64,000 nucleotides of DNA. It comes from Streptococcaceae bacterium. GTDB lineage: Bacteria > Bacillota > Bacilli > Lactobacillales > Streptococcaceae. Positions 25,769-33,805 of this stretch are shown piece after piece. The stretch's first letter is position 1; each line of letters starts with the position of its first letter. The stretch spans positions 33,077 to 97,076 of the forward strand of contig JAIRWF010000027.1 of NCBI GenBank assembly GCA_031253335.1. Reading direction: 5' to 3'. A program made the position numbers and the translations under genes. The notes under the pieces were generated by a model. The model was not told where the DNA came from and made no database searches. It saw nothing but the letters and a program-made list of their open reading frames with translations.

Positions 25769-26326
25769 ATGGTTGCAGCACATGAATTAAAAGCGGGAAT
25801 GACTTTTTTGAATGGGGATAAATTGCTTCGCGTTGTCGAGGCGTCTCACCACAAGCCTGGTAAGGGCAATACCATTATGCGTATGAAGTTGCGTGATGTC
25901 AGAACAGGTAGTGTGTTTGATGATACTTATCGTCCTGAAGATAAGTTTGATCAGGCCGTGATTGAGACGGTCAATGCGCAATATCTTTATAATCAAGATG
26001 GGACTGCCTTTTTCATGAACAATGAAACCTATGAGCAGTACGAAATACCGCTTGCTAACGTTGAGCATGAACTGTTGTTCGTCTTGGAAAATACGGATGT
26101 GAAGATTCAGTTTTATGGGACGGAAGTCATCGGGATTCAGCTACCAACGACGGTTGAATTGACCGTCAAAGACACACAGCCATCTCTGAAAGGTGCGACA
26201 GTGACGGGCTCAGGGAAACCTGCGACGATGGAAACGGGTCTTGTGGTGAATGTTCCAGACTTTATCGAAGTTGGACAGAAGCTTGTCATCAATACGGAGA
26301 CAGGCGAATACTCAAAACGCGCCTAA
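25769..26326 (+). CDS. efp: Elongation factor P
   Basis: EF-P relieves ribosome stalling at polyproline stretches. The 185-aa protein has the three-barrel layout: the N-terminal KOW-like domain with the modifiable loop [19 protein letters not shown] (Lys at the tip), the OB domain with [20 protein letters not shown], and the C-terminal [33 protein letters not shown]. Start ATG 25769 with a good Shine-Dalgarno sequence. It heads an efp-asp23-nusB cluster, a common order in Firmicutes. Confidence 0.97.
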   Translation: MVAAHELKAGMTFLNGDKLLRVVEASHHKPGKGNTIMRMKLRDVRTGSVFDDTYRPEDKFDQAVIETVNAQYLYNQDGTAFFMNNETYEQYEIPLANVEHELLFVLENTDVKIQFYGTEVIGIQLPTTVELTVKDTQPSLKGATVTGSGKPATMETGLVVNVPDFIEVGQKLVINTETGEYSKRA

Positions 26327-26355
26327 GGGTGCGCATGCGGGGTGAAGGAGAAGAT

Positions 26356-26748
26356 ATGGCGACAGATACAGAGTTGGGCGAAATTGTCATTGCACCTGAA
26401 GTACTTGAGGTAATCATCGGAATTGCAGCTTCTAAGGTCGATGGCGTGCATAGTCTGCGCAATAAGCGCAATCTCACGGGCGTCAACAAGCGTTCTGAGG
26501 GACGTGGCGTCTATGTAGAAAACATTGATGGCAAAGTGGTTGCGGACTTGTATGTTTATCTCACAGCAGGGATAAAAGTGCCCAAGGTAGCGAGCGATAT
26601 TCAGCGTGAGGTGAAAGGTGTCGTGAGCCGAATGACCGATGTTGTGATTGACGAGGTCAATATTCACGTGCTTGAGATTTTGCCTTCTAGTGAAGAGAAA
26701 CCGGAGTTTGATGATTTGTTCAAGGAAGGCTTCTTTGATGTCGAGTGA
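26356..26748 (+). CDS. Asp23/Gls24 family envelope stress protein (YqhY-like)
   Basis: A 130-aa Asp23-family protein, of the YqhY type found between efp and nusB. ATG 26356 (MATDTELGEIVIAPEVLEVI) follows GGAGAAG; an earlier in-frame ATG is less likely. Motifs include IAASKVDGVHSLRNKRN, GVYVENIDGKVVADLYVYL and VSRMTDVVIDEVNIHVLEI. In B. subtilis YqhY affects fatty-acid metabolism by acting on acetyl-CoA carboxylase; this is known of the family, not shown here. Confidence 0.88.
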   Translation: MATDTELGEIVIAPEVLEVIIGIAASKVDGVHSLRNKRNLTGVNKRSEGRGVYVENIDGKVVADLYVYLTAGIKVPKVASDIQREVKGVVSRMTDVVIDEVNIHVLEILPSSEEKPEFDDLFKEGFFDVE

Positions 26749-27184
26749 GGCTCTGGCTTCCGAGGGTCGAAAGTTGACCCAGCATGAAATCCGTCAGCAG
26801 GCTTTGCAGGCGCTTTTTATGTTAGACGCACGAGAGGACAAGACGCCATCACAGGCGATTTCTTTTGTGACGCGGCTCGAAAATCCCGAAGATGAGAGCT
26901 TGGAGACACCGGCATTTTTGGATAGCTTGGTGCTAGGGACCTGGGGAGAAATGGCCGAGATTGATGCTTGGCTGCGCTTGCATTTGACGGCTGAGTGGGA
27001 TTTGATGCGGCTGACGGGTGTGGAACGCAGCATCTTGCGGCTTGGCGCTTATGAAATGCGTGCGGGCAATACACCGCCGAAGGTGGCACTTGATGAGGCG
27101 CTGAATCTCGCTCATGATTTCTCGGATGAGCGTGCAGTGAAGCTGATTAATGGAGTCTTGACGCAGATAATAACTGAAAAATAA
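26738..27184 (+). CDS. nusB: Transcription antitermination protein NusB
   Basis: NusB with S10 (NusE) binds boxA of rRNA leaders. The 148-aa protein from ATG 26738 has the N-terminal helix TQHEIRQQALQALFMLD and the C-terminal signature LRLGAYEMRAGNTPPKVALDEALNLAHDFSDERAVKLINGVL. The start overlaps the asp23-like gene by 11 bp. Two consecutive hairpins with T-runs follow. Confidence 0.93.
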   Translation: MSSEALASEGRKLTQHEIRQQALQALFMLDAREDKTPSQAISFVTRLENPEDESLETPAFLDSLVLGTWGEMAEIDAWLRLHLTAEWDLMRLTGVERSILRLGAYEMRAGNTPPKVALDEALNLAHDFSDERAVKLINGVLTQIITEK

Positions 27185-27228
27185 GCGCTGTCAAATTTGA
27201 TGGCCTTTTTGTTATCTGAATTTTACAG

Positions 27229-27252
27229 CTGTCATTTTTGACAGTCTTTTTT
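27229..27252 (+). terminator. Terminator after nusB
   Basis: CTGTCA-TTTT-TGACAG followed by TCTTTTTT. It is a variant of the recurrent TGTCAAATTTGACA palindrome serving as a terminator stem. Confidence 0.7.
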
Positions 27253-27308
27253 GTGGTTATTTTTGAGGGAATCAGATTTGACGAACGGGGATTTTGAGCT
27301 ATTTTTTT

Positions 27309-27335
27309 GGCTGTCAAATTTGACAGTCTTTTTTT
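27309..27335 (+). terminator. Second terminator-like hairpin built from the recurrent palindrome
   Basis: GCTGTCAAATTTGACAGTC followed by T7. The stem is an exact copy of CTGTCAAATTTGACAG. Further copies at 27191-27200 and 27354-27363 flank it, giving four copies or variants in 180 bp. Confidence 0.65.
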
Positions 27336-27394
27336 GTCTGATTTTGACACTTATCAAATTTGACAAGGGTAAGAAATTGGTAAATTTAGGGCGT

Positions 27395-27785
27395 GTCTAT
27401 CTCCGCCACTTGTGTCGGGCTGTCCCTCTGATAACCCTACGAGCATCGCTGTAAGGTGCAGACCGCACCAACAGACGTCCTTCGCTAAGGCGCAGACCGC
27501 ACCTAGTCGAGCCGCAAAAACCGGGTGCTTTTGCTTGCTTGGACGACTCGTCCAAGGTGGTAGATAAAGACTTGTGAAGCAAGTCCCAGCCCGCTTCAAG
27601 GTAAAGAATGAAACAAGCGAAGCTTGTGTCTCCCAAAAGCTCAGCTCCCCGTTCATAAACTCGGTGTTTACACCGAGCGAGGGAGCGTGGCTAGACAAAA
27701 AAGCAGGGAGTTGCCATGCGACTTGCCAGCTTTGCTGGCTTAGCGAGCATGGACAGCGCAGCGCAGCGCAAAGCGCGGAGTTAGA
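27395..27785. other. Gene-free stretch packed with short hairpins
   Basis: This GC-rich interval between nusB and malQ has no ORF with family resemblance or start signals. It holds a series of small palindromes: GGTGC-AGACC-GCACC, TTGGACGACTCGTCCAA, GACTTG-TGAAG-CAAGTC, ACAAGC-GAA-GCTTGT, CTCGGTGTTTACACCGAG, GCCAGC-TTT-GCTGGC and a GCGCAGCGCAGCGC tract. It may be a structured RNA, a recombination hotspot or decayed insertions. No transcription signals were found in it. Confidence 0.6.
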
Positions 27786-27840
27786 GGAAACCTTTATCGT
27801 TTTTACAATTCGCAACTGTGCATTTTCAAAGGAAAAGCGC

Positions 27841-27871
27841 TATAATAAATTTGTAATTGTAAACGCTTTCA
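27841..27871 (+). promoter_or_regulatory. Glycogen operon promoter region with cre site
   Basis: TATAAT at 27841-27846 is the likely -10. TGTAAACGCTTTCA at 27858-27871 is a full match to the catabolite-responsive element consensus TGWAARCGYTWNCW. Lying just downstream of the start site, it predicts CcpA repression of malQ-glgCDAP. Confidence 0.85.
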
Positions 27872-27928
27872 TAATTGAATTTGTTGAACGAGATACCTGC
27901 AAAAACCACAGGTAGAAAGGAGTCCACT

Positions 27929-29947
27929 ATGGCCGAAAATTTTAGAATTAGTCCGTATGGAGACAAGCCCTATCACACGGGGACTGCAATCCCTGTTTTT
28001 TCCTTACGCAGTCAGCATTCTGCAGGTGTCGGGCAGTTTAGTGATTTAAAGGCCTTCGCAGATTATTTAGCAGCAACAGGACAGGATGTTCTGCAACTTT
28101 TACCGATTAATGATACGACGACCTACATGGATTGGCGAGATAGCTATCCCTATCGCTCGGTGAGCGTCTTTGCCTTACACCCGATTTATTTGGATATTGA
28201 GCCGTTTTTACCACAGCTTTCTGTCAAAGATGCAGCGCATTATGTCAAAGAAGCAAAGGCCTTAAATGACCTTCCTGAAGTAGATTACGAGGCGTCTCTT
28301 GCGCTCAAGTGGAACTATGCGACACTTGCTTTTGAGGCTATGTTTTCTTCTGTCAAATCTGACAAGGCCTATCAAGACTTTGTCAAAGCACGGGAATTCT
28401 GGCTCAAACCATACGCAATTTTCTGTTACTTGAGAGACACACTAAAAACTGCTGATTTCAGCCAATGGGGTAACTTTGTCAAATTTGACAGCAGCACCTA
28501 TGACATCTTAAAGGCCTCTGGGACTGAAAACTTCGAAAACTACTACAATCTCCAGCTCTTTGTCCAATATGAACTTCATGTACAGCTTTCAGAATCGGTT
28601 GCTTATGCACATAGTCTTGGCATCGCAATTAAAGGTGACATCGGTATTGGCATCGCCCATGACTCTGCGGATGCCTGGTCCAATCCAGCTCTCTACCACA
28701 TGGATATGTCTGCAGGTGCACCGCCAGACGTCTTTAGCGAATCCGGCCAAAACTGGGGCTTTCCAACCTACAATTGGGAAGAAATGGCCAAGGATGATTA
28801 CGCCTGGTGGAAAGCTCGCTTGAGCACTATGAGCCAGTACTTCGACGCTTATCGACTTGATCACATCTTAGGCTTCTTTCGTATCTGGGAAATCCCGAAG
28901 ACCTCTGTACGAGGCCTCTTGGGTCAATTCTCTCCAGCCATCGGCTTGACACCTGAAGAAATTGAAAACTACTACGGCATTCCACTGCGTGCCTGGGGCG
29001 AAGATCGCTTCACAAAGCCTTTTATTAAAGATTGGGTCATTGACGAAATTTTTGGCCGTGACGAACGCGACCGTATCATCCAAAGCTACTTGACCTATAG
29101 TGGCAGTGGCAATTATGCCTTGGCTTCAAAATTCGATACCGAGGTAAAGGTCGAAAAAGTTGCAGAGGAAGCGGATAAACACGGCCTCTACCAACTTCTT
29201 GAAAATATCATTTTCTTAAAAGACCACAGAGAGCCCGACCGCTACCACCCTCGTATCAAACTTTTTGAGACCTCAAGCTACCGTGAGTTTGGTGACGCCT
29301 ACCGCAAGAAGCTCTACACCCTCTACGAAGTCTATTATTATCAACGCAACAATGACTTCTGGCAACAAGAAGCGCTTAAGAAGCTTCCTGTCTTAACCCA
29401 AGCCACTGACATGCTCCCGTGTGGCGAAGACCTTGGCATGGTACCAGACAATGTGCCAGACACCATGTGGCAGCTGAAAATTCTCCGCCTCATCCTGGAG
29501 CGTATGCCGGCAGATGATAGCTTTGTCAATAGCTTCGAGTTTGCGCCTTACCTCTCGGTCTTGACGACCTCCTCACACGACACCTCAAACCTCCGCGCCT
29601 TTTGGTGGGAAGACCGCGCTTATACACAGCGTTATTACAATGAAATTATGGGCTGGGAGGGAGCCGCACCAAACGATGCCACACCAGAAATCATCCAAAA
29701 CATTGTGGGACGCGCATTGAACTCCCCTGCGATGATTGTGAGCTTGCCTTTATCGGACTGGCTTGCCCTCACGCAAAATGAAAGACGAGACGATCCGCTT
29801 GCTGAGCGTATCAACGTCCCTGACGAACCCTTCCACTATTGGCGCTACCGGATGCACCTGACGATTGAAGACCTTCTTGAAAACACTGGCTTTACCACGT
29901 TCCTCAAAGACTTCATCGCAGCAAGTCGTCGCATCGCAACAAAATAA
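27929..29947 (+). CDS. malQ: 4-alpha-glucanotransferase (amylomaltase, GH77)
   Basis: Disproportionating enzyme that transfers maltodextrin segments, 672 aa. ATG 27929 follows AAAGGAG; an upstream in-frame ATG at 27875 is less likely. GH77 features: PVFSLRSQHSAGVGQFSDLKAFADYLAATGQDVLQLLP at the N-terminus, GDIGIGIAHDSADAW, then YDAYRLDHILGFFRIW-like sequence (FDAYRLDHILGFF, nucleophile Asp), PCGEDLGMVP (acid/base Glu) and TTSSHDTSNLR. First gene of the glycogen operon; it supplies longer glucans for phosphorolysis. Confidence 0.95.
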   Translation: MAENFRISPYGDKPYHTGTAIPVFSLRSQHSAGVGQFSDLKAFADYLAATGQDVLQLLPINDTTTYMDWRDSYPYRSVSVFALHPIYLDIEPFLPQLSVKDAAHYVKEAKALNDLPEVDYEASLALKWNYATLAFEAMFSSVKSDKAYQDFVKAREFWLKPYAIFCYLRDTLKTADFSQWGNFVKFDSSTYDILKASGTENFENYYNLQLFVQYELHVQLSESVAYAHSLGIAIKGDIGIGIAHDSADAWSNPALYHMDMSAGAPPDVFSESGQNWGFPTYNWEEMAKDDYAWWKARLSTMSQYFDAYRLDHILGFFRIWEIPKTSVRGLLGQFSPAIGLTPEEIENYYGIPLRAWGEDRFTKPFIKDWVIDEIFGRDERDRIIQSYLTYSGSGNYALASKFDTEVKVEKVAEEADKHGLYQLLENIIFLKDHREPDRYHPRIKLFETSSYREFGDAYRKKLYTLYEVYYYQRNNDFWQQEALKKLPVLTQATDMLPCGEDLGMVPDNVPDTMWQLKILRLILERMPADDSFVNSFEFAPYLSVLTTSSHDTSNLRAFWWEDRAYTQRYYNEIMGWEGAAPNDATPEIIQNIVGRALNSPAMIVSLPLSDWLALTQNERRDDPLAERINVPDEPFHYWRYRMHLTIEDLLENTGFTTFLKDFIAASRRIATK

Positions 29948-29955
29948 AATACGAG

Positions 29956-30024
29956 AAAGGAGTAACTGCTCATTACACATGAGGCTGCCTAGCAGCAGAG
30001 CCTAGCTCTCAGTGACACATCACT
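29956..30024 (+). other. Structured spacer between ribosome binding site and glgC start
   Basis: AAAGGAG at 29956-29962 lies just after the malQ stop, but the glgC ATG is 62 nt further on. The spacer contains an imperfect hairpin (GAGGCTGCCTAGCAGC and AGAGCCTAGCTC) and no adequate ribosome binding site next to the ATG. Confidence 0.45.
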
Positions 30025-31179
30025 ATGCCAACCAATGAAATGCTCGCCTTGATCCTCGCAGGGGGCCAAGGCACCCGCTTAGGAAAATTAACCAAAGACG
30101 TCGCGAAACCCGCCGTTCCCTTTGGAGGCCGTTACCGCATCATCGACTTTGCCCTCTCCAACTGTGCCAACTCTGGTATCAAAACAGTCGGTGTTATCAC
30201 ACAGTACCAACCCCTAGCTCTCAATGCTCATATTGGAAACGGGGCTCCTTGGGGACTTGACGGGATTAACTCAGGGGTGACGATTTTGCAACCTTATAGC
30301 TCCACCGAAGGCTCCAAATGGTTTGAAGGCACCTCACACGCCATTTATCAAAATATCGACTACATCGACCAGCAAGACCCAGACTACGTCCTCATCCTCT
30401 CGGGTGATCACATCTACAAGATGGACTATGAGGCGATGCTCGAAGAGCACAAAAAGAAAAATGCGGATCTCACCGTCTCTGTCATGGAAGTCCCTCTCAA
30501 AGAAGCCAGTCGCTTTGGCATCATGAACATTGACGAAAACGATCGCATCATCGAGTTTGATGAAAAGCCCGCTGAGCCAAAGAGCAATCTCGCCAGTATG
30601 GGAATTTACATCTTCAGCTGGAAGCGGCTCCGCGAGGTCCTTGTCAACGGCTATAACAAGGGTGTTGCCATGGAAGACTTCGGGAACAATGTCATTCCAA
30701 GCTATATCGAGTCTGGCGACAATGTCTTTGTCTATCGCTTTAGCGGTTATTGGAAAGATGTCGGAACGATTGAGAGCTTGCATGAGTCCAATATGGAGTT
30801 CTTGAGCCGCGACAACGAGCTCAACATCTATGATAAAACCTGGCGCATCTATAGCCGTAATGACATCTCAACCCCGCACTACATCACTGCAAAAGCGCAT
30901 GTGCACAATGCTATGATTGGGGATGGTTGCTATGTGGATGGTCAGATAGAACACTCCATCATCAGCCAAAACGTCCATATCCAGGATAATGCGAAGATTG
31001 AAAATAGCTTCATCATGAGTAACTGCTACATCGGCAGCAATGTCACGATCAGCAATGCCATCGTCGGTGAAGGGGCTGTTATCGGTGACAATGTCGAAGT
31101 CATTGGAACGCCAGACGATATCGCAGTCGTCGGTCACAACGAACATCTCGGAGAAAGTGTAGGTGAAATCAATGAGTAA
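30025..31179 (+). CDS. glgC: Glucose-1-phosphate adenylyltransferase, catalytic subunit GlgC
   Basis: Makes ADP-glucose for glycogen synthesis, 384 aa. N-terminal [40 protein letters not shown] is the nucleotidyltransferase signature. [23 protein letters not shown] and [13 protein letters not shown] follow, and the C-terminus is a left-handed beta-helix with hexapeptide-like repeats ([22 protein letters not shown]). The 3' end overlaps glgD by 8 bp; in Firmicutes GlgC and GlgD act together. Start ATG 30025 has a poor adjacent ribosome binding site. Confidence 0.96.
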   Translation: MPTNEMLALILAGGQGTRLGKLTKDVAKPAVPFGGRYRIIDFALSNCANSGIKTVGVITQYQPLALNAHIGNGAPWGLDGINSGVTILQPYSSTEGSKWFEGTSHAIYQNIDYIDQQDPDYVLILSGDHIYKMDYEAMLEEHKKKNADLTVSVMEVPLKEASRFGIMNIDENDRIIEFDEKPAEPKSNLASMGIYIFSWKRLREVLVNGYNKGVAMEDFGNNVIPSYIESGDNVFVYRFSGYWKDVGTIESLHESNMEFLSRDNELNIYDKTWRIYSRNDISTPHYITAKAHVHNAMIGDGCYVDGQIEHSIISQNVHIQDNAKIENSFIMSNCYIGSNVTISNAIVGEGAVIGDNVEVIGTPDDIAVVGHNEHLGESVGEINE

Positions 31180-32317
31180 TGCCAATAAAATGTGTGCCCT
31201 TCTCTCAAACGTCTCAAAATATGAGGGATTGCGCCCCTTAACAGATGACAGACCCCTTGCCACTCTGCCTTTTGATTGTAAATACCGTCTGATTGACTTT
31301 CCACTTTCTGCAGTGAGCAACGCAGGAATCAATGAAGTCTTCATGGTCTTCAATCAAGGCGAGACCCAATCCGTCTTTGATCATATCGGCGGTGGTAAAG
31401 AGTGGGGGCTTGATAGCCTCTCATCAGGCATGTTTGTCTATATGGAGCAAGATTTTGCGGAGCTACAAAGCAAGGGTCATCCATACTATGAGCCGCAACT
31501 CAACTTTTTACGCAAGTCACGCGCCCCTTATACGGTCTTGATGTCATCTAAGTTTGTCTGCAACCTGGATTTGAACGCCATTTTGCGCGTCCACCAAGCG
31601 TCAGGACGCAATGTCACGGCGGTCGCTAAAAAATGCGACCCAGAGATGTTTAACACCTTTGATACCGTCATTCGTCAAGACGAAAACAATCGCTATTATG
31701 GGGTAGAGGCGGGGACGCTGCACGATATGGGGGACTCAGAGTATCTCTCTCTTAATGCCTTTATTTGCAACACCGACTGGTTGATTGGCTTCATTGAGGA
31801 GATGCAAGGACGCGAGGAATTTACCAGTATCAGCTCGCTCATCAGGCGCCATCTCTGGGATACAGATCCTGATATTTATGAATTTACGGGCTATCTGAGT
31901 AACATCACAAGTGTGAAAGCCTATTATGACGCTAACATTGCCATGCTCGATCCGACAAACTTCACCGCCCTTTTGTATGGACGTCAACCTGTCTATACCA
32001 AGATTAAAAACGAAGTACCCACCTATTTTGCGCCGAATTCTTGGGCACACAATGCACAGTTCGGCTCAGGCTGTATCATTGAAGGGGTTGTCATTGACTC
32101 ACTCATCTCACGTGGCTCGATTATTGAGCAAGACACGATTGTTGATAAGTCTCTTGTCTTTACAAATACACGTGTGAAAGCTGGCGCTCAGCTCAAATAC
32201 TGTATCCTCGATAAAAACGTGACGGTTGAAAATGGTGTTCACATTGAAGGCTCGCCACAGCGTCCTGTTGTCATCAAAAAAGGTCAGTATGTGTCGAGTG
32301 ATATTTATGAGCCTTGA
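31172..32317 (+). CDS. glgD: Glucose-1-phosphate adenylyltransferase, regulatory subunit GlgD
   Basis: GlgC paralogue lacking the canonical GGxGTRL loop: the N-terminus reads [40 protein letters not shown]. It is 381 aa and retains the beta-helix C-terminus. GlgD proteins have low catalytic activity alone and stimulate GlgC. ATG 31172 overlaps the glgC stop codon, indicating translational coupling and balanced subunit supply. Confidence 0.94.
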   Translation: MSNANKMCALLSNVSKYEGLRPLTDDRPLATLPFDCKYRLIDFPLSAVSNAGINEVFMVFNQGETQSVFDHIGGGKEWGLDSLSSGMFVYMEQDFAELQSKGHPYYEPQLNFLRKSRAPYTVLMSSKFVCNLDLNAILRVHQASGRNVTAVAKKCDPEMFNTFDTVIRQDENNRYYGVEAGTLHDMGDSEYLSLNAFICNTDWLIGFIEEMQGREEFTSISSLIRRHLWDTDPDIYEFTGYLSNITSVKAYYDANIAMLDPTNFTALLYGRQPVYTKIKNEVPTYFAPNSWAHNAQFGSGCIIEGVVIDSLISRGSIIEQDTIVDKSLVFTNTRVKAGAQLKYCILDKNVTVENGVHIEGSPQRPVVIKKGQYVSSDIYEP

Positions 32318-32332
32318 TAAGGAGGTCATCTC

Positions 32333-33769
32333 ATGAAAATACTATTTGCAGCAGCAGAATGTGCGCCTTTCTTTAAAACTGGCGGTTTAGGGGATGTCGC
32401 AGGGGCTTTACCAAAAGAGCTTGTCAAAAAAGGCCATGAGGTCACTGTGATTCTACCTTTTGCAAAGAGCTTGATGAAAGCAGATTTTCAAGAACAGCTC
32501 CAAGACGACTTTTATGACTTTGTCGATGTAGGCTGGCGTCACGAGTATGTTGGTGTGAAATCACTCTCGCGTGATGGCGTAACGTATCTCTTTTTAGATA
32601 ATGAAAAGTACTTCGGGCGCGATGGTCTTTATGGTTATTTTGATGATGGAGAGCGTTTTGCTTGGTTTGATTTAGCGATTTTGCAGCTCATGGAGCGCAT
32701 TGGTGTGCCAGACATTTTGCATGCCAATGACTTTCATACTGCGATGCTACCGTTTCTCTTGAAAGAAAAATTTGGCTGGATCAAAGCTTATGATCAGGTC
32801 AAAACAGTACTTACCATTCACAATATTGAATTTCAAGGCGCCATGGATCCGTCTGTTCTCTCAGATCTCTTTGGTATGGGAATGGAGCGTTTTTATGAGG
32901 GCGTTGTGGAGCATCATGGGGCACTTAACTTCATGAAGGCAGGGATTCTCTATGCGGATCGTGTGACGACCGTCTCGCCAAGCTATGCGCAAGAAATCAT
33001 GACGCCAGAGTTTGGCTGCGGCTTGGATGAAATCTTGCGATACGTCTCAGGAAAAGTTTCTGGCATCTTAAACGGCATTGACTATGAGGTCTATAATCCA
33101 ATAGATGATCCGCTTTTGCCAAAGCATTTCTATGTGGATAACATGGCTGGAAAAGCAGAGATGAAGCGGACTTTGCAGCGAAAGATGAATCTTCCGGTCG
33201 ATGCTGGGGTGCCACTCATCGGGATGGTATCGCGCTTGACCTATCAAAAAGGCTTTGATTTGGTCTTGTCACAGATGGAGAAGCTCTTGTCTCAAGAGGT
33301 ACAGGTGGTGCTCATCGGGACGGGATATAAAGACTTAGAAGATGGTTTCCGCTATTTTGCGGCAAAATACCCGAATAAATTTACTTTGGTCATTGACTTT
33401 AATCTCAAAACAGCGCAAGAAATCTATGCCGGGAGTGACTTTTTCCTCATGCCATCCGCTTTTGAGCCTTGTGGCTTGTCGCAGATGATTGCCATGCGCT
33501 ACGGGACGCTCCCTATCGTGCATGAAATCGGTGGCTTAAAAGATACAGTTGTCCCTTACAATCCCTATGAAAAGACGGGAACAGGCTTTGGCTTTGTGGC
33601 TTTTGAGGGGGATGTTCTCTTGGCAACGATTTGCCGTGCGATCAAGCTTTTCTGGGATGATCAGCAAACGATTGAAGCGATGCGTACGCGAGCAATGAAA
33701 GAGGACTTTAGCTGGGAGACGAAATCACAAGGTTATATTGAACTGTATCAAAGCCTCGAAAATTTATGA
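32333..33769 (+). CDS. glgA: Glycogen synthase
   Basis: GT5 family ADP-glucose-dependent glycogen synthase, 478 aa. The N-terminal KILFAAAECAPFFKTGGLGDVAGALPKEL holds the KTGGL motif that binds ADP-glucose. DILHANDFHTAMLPFLL and TIHNIEFQG are typical; the second Rossmann domain has VSRLTYQKGFDL and the catalytic EPCGLSQMIAMRYG. ATG 32333 follows AAGGAGG. Normal length and position in the glg operon. Confidence 0.96.
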   Translation: MKILFAAAECAPFFKTGGLGDVAGALPKELVKKGHEVTVILPFAKSLMKADFQEQLQDDFYDFVDVGWRHEYVGVKSLSRDGVTYLFLDNEKYFGRDGLYGYFDDGERFAWFDLAILQLMERIGVPDILHANDFHTAMLPFLLKEKFGWIKAYDQVKTVLTIHNIEFQGAMDPSVLSDLFGMGMERFYEGVVEHHGALNFMKAGILYADRVTTVSPSYAQEIMTPEFGCGLDEILRYVSGKVSGILNGIDYEVYNPIDDPLLPKHFYVDNMAGKAEMKRTLQRKMNLPVDAGVPLIGMVSRLTYQKGFDLVLSQMEKLLSQEVQVVLIGTGYKDLEDGFRYFAAKYPNKFTLVIDFNLKTAQEIYAGSDFFLMPSAFEPCGLSQMIAMRYGTLPIVHEIGGLKDTVVPYNPYEKTGTGFGFVAFEGDVLLATICRAIKLFWDDQQTIEAMRTRAMKEDFSWETKSQGYIELYQSLENL

Positions 33770-33805
33770 TAGAATTGTAGTATCTTGTAAGTTAGAAAGA
33801 ATCAG

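Noticed and set aside
27574..27915. 113-aa and other ORFs in the nusB-malQ gap
   Set aside because: They run through hairpin-rich DNA, have no ribosome binding site and no family resemblance, and overlap the malQ promoter and cre site.
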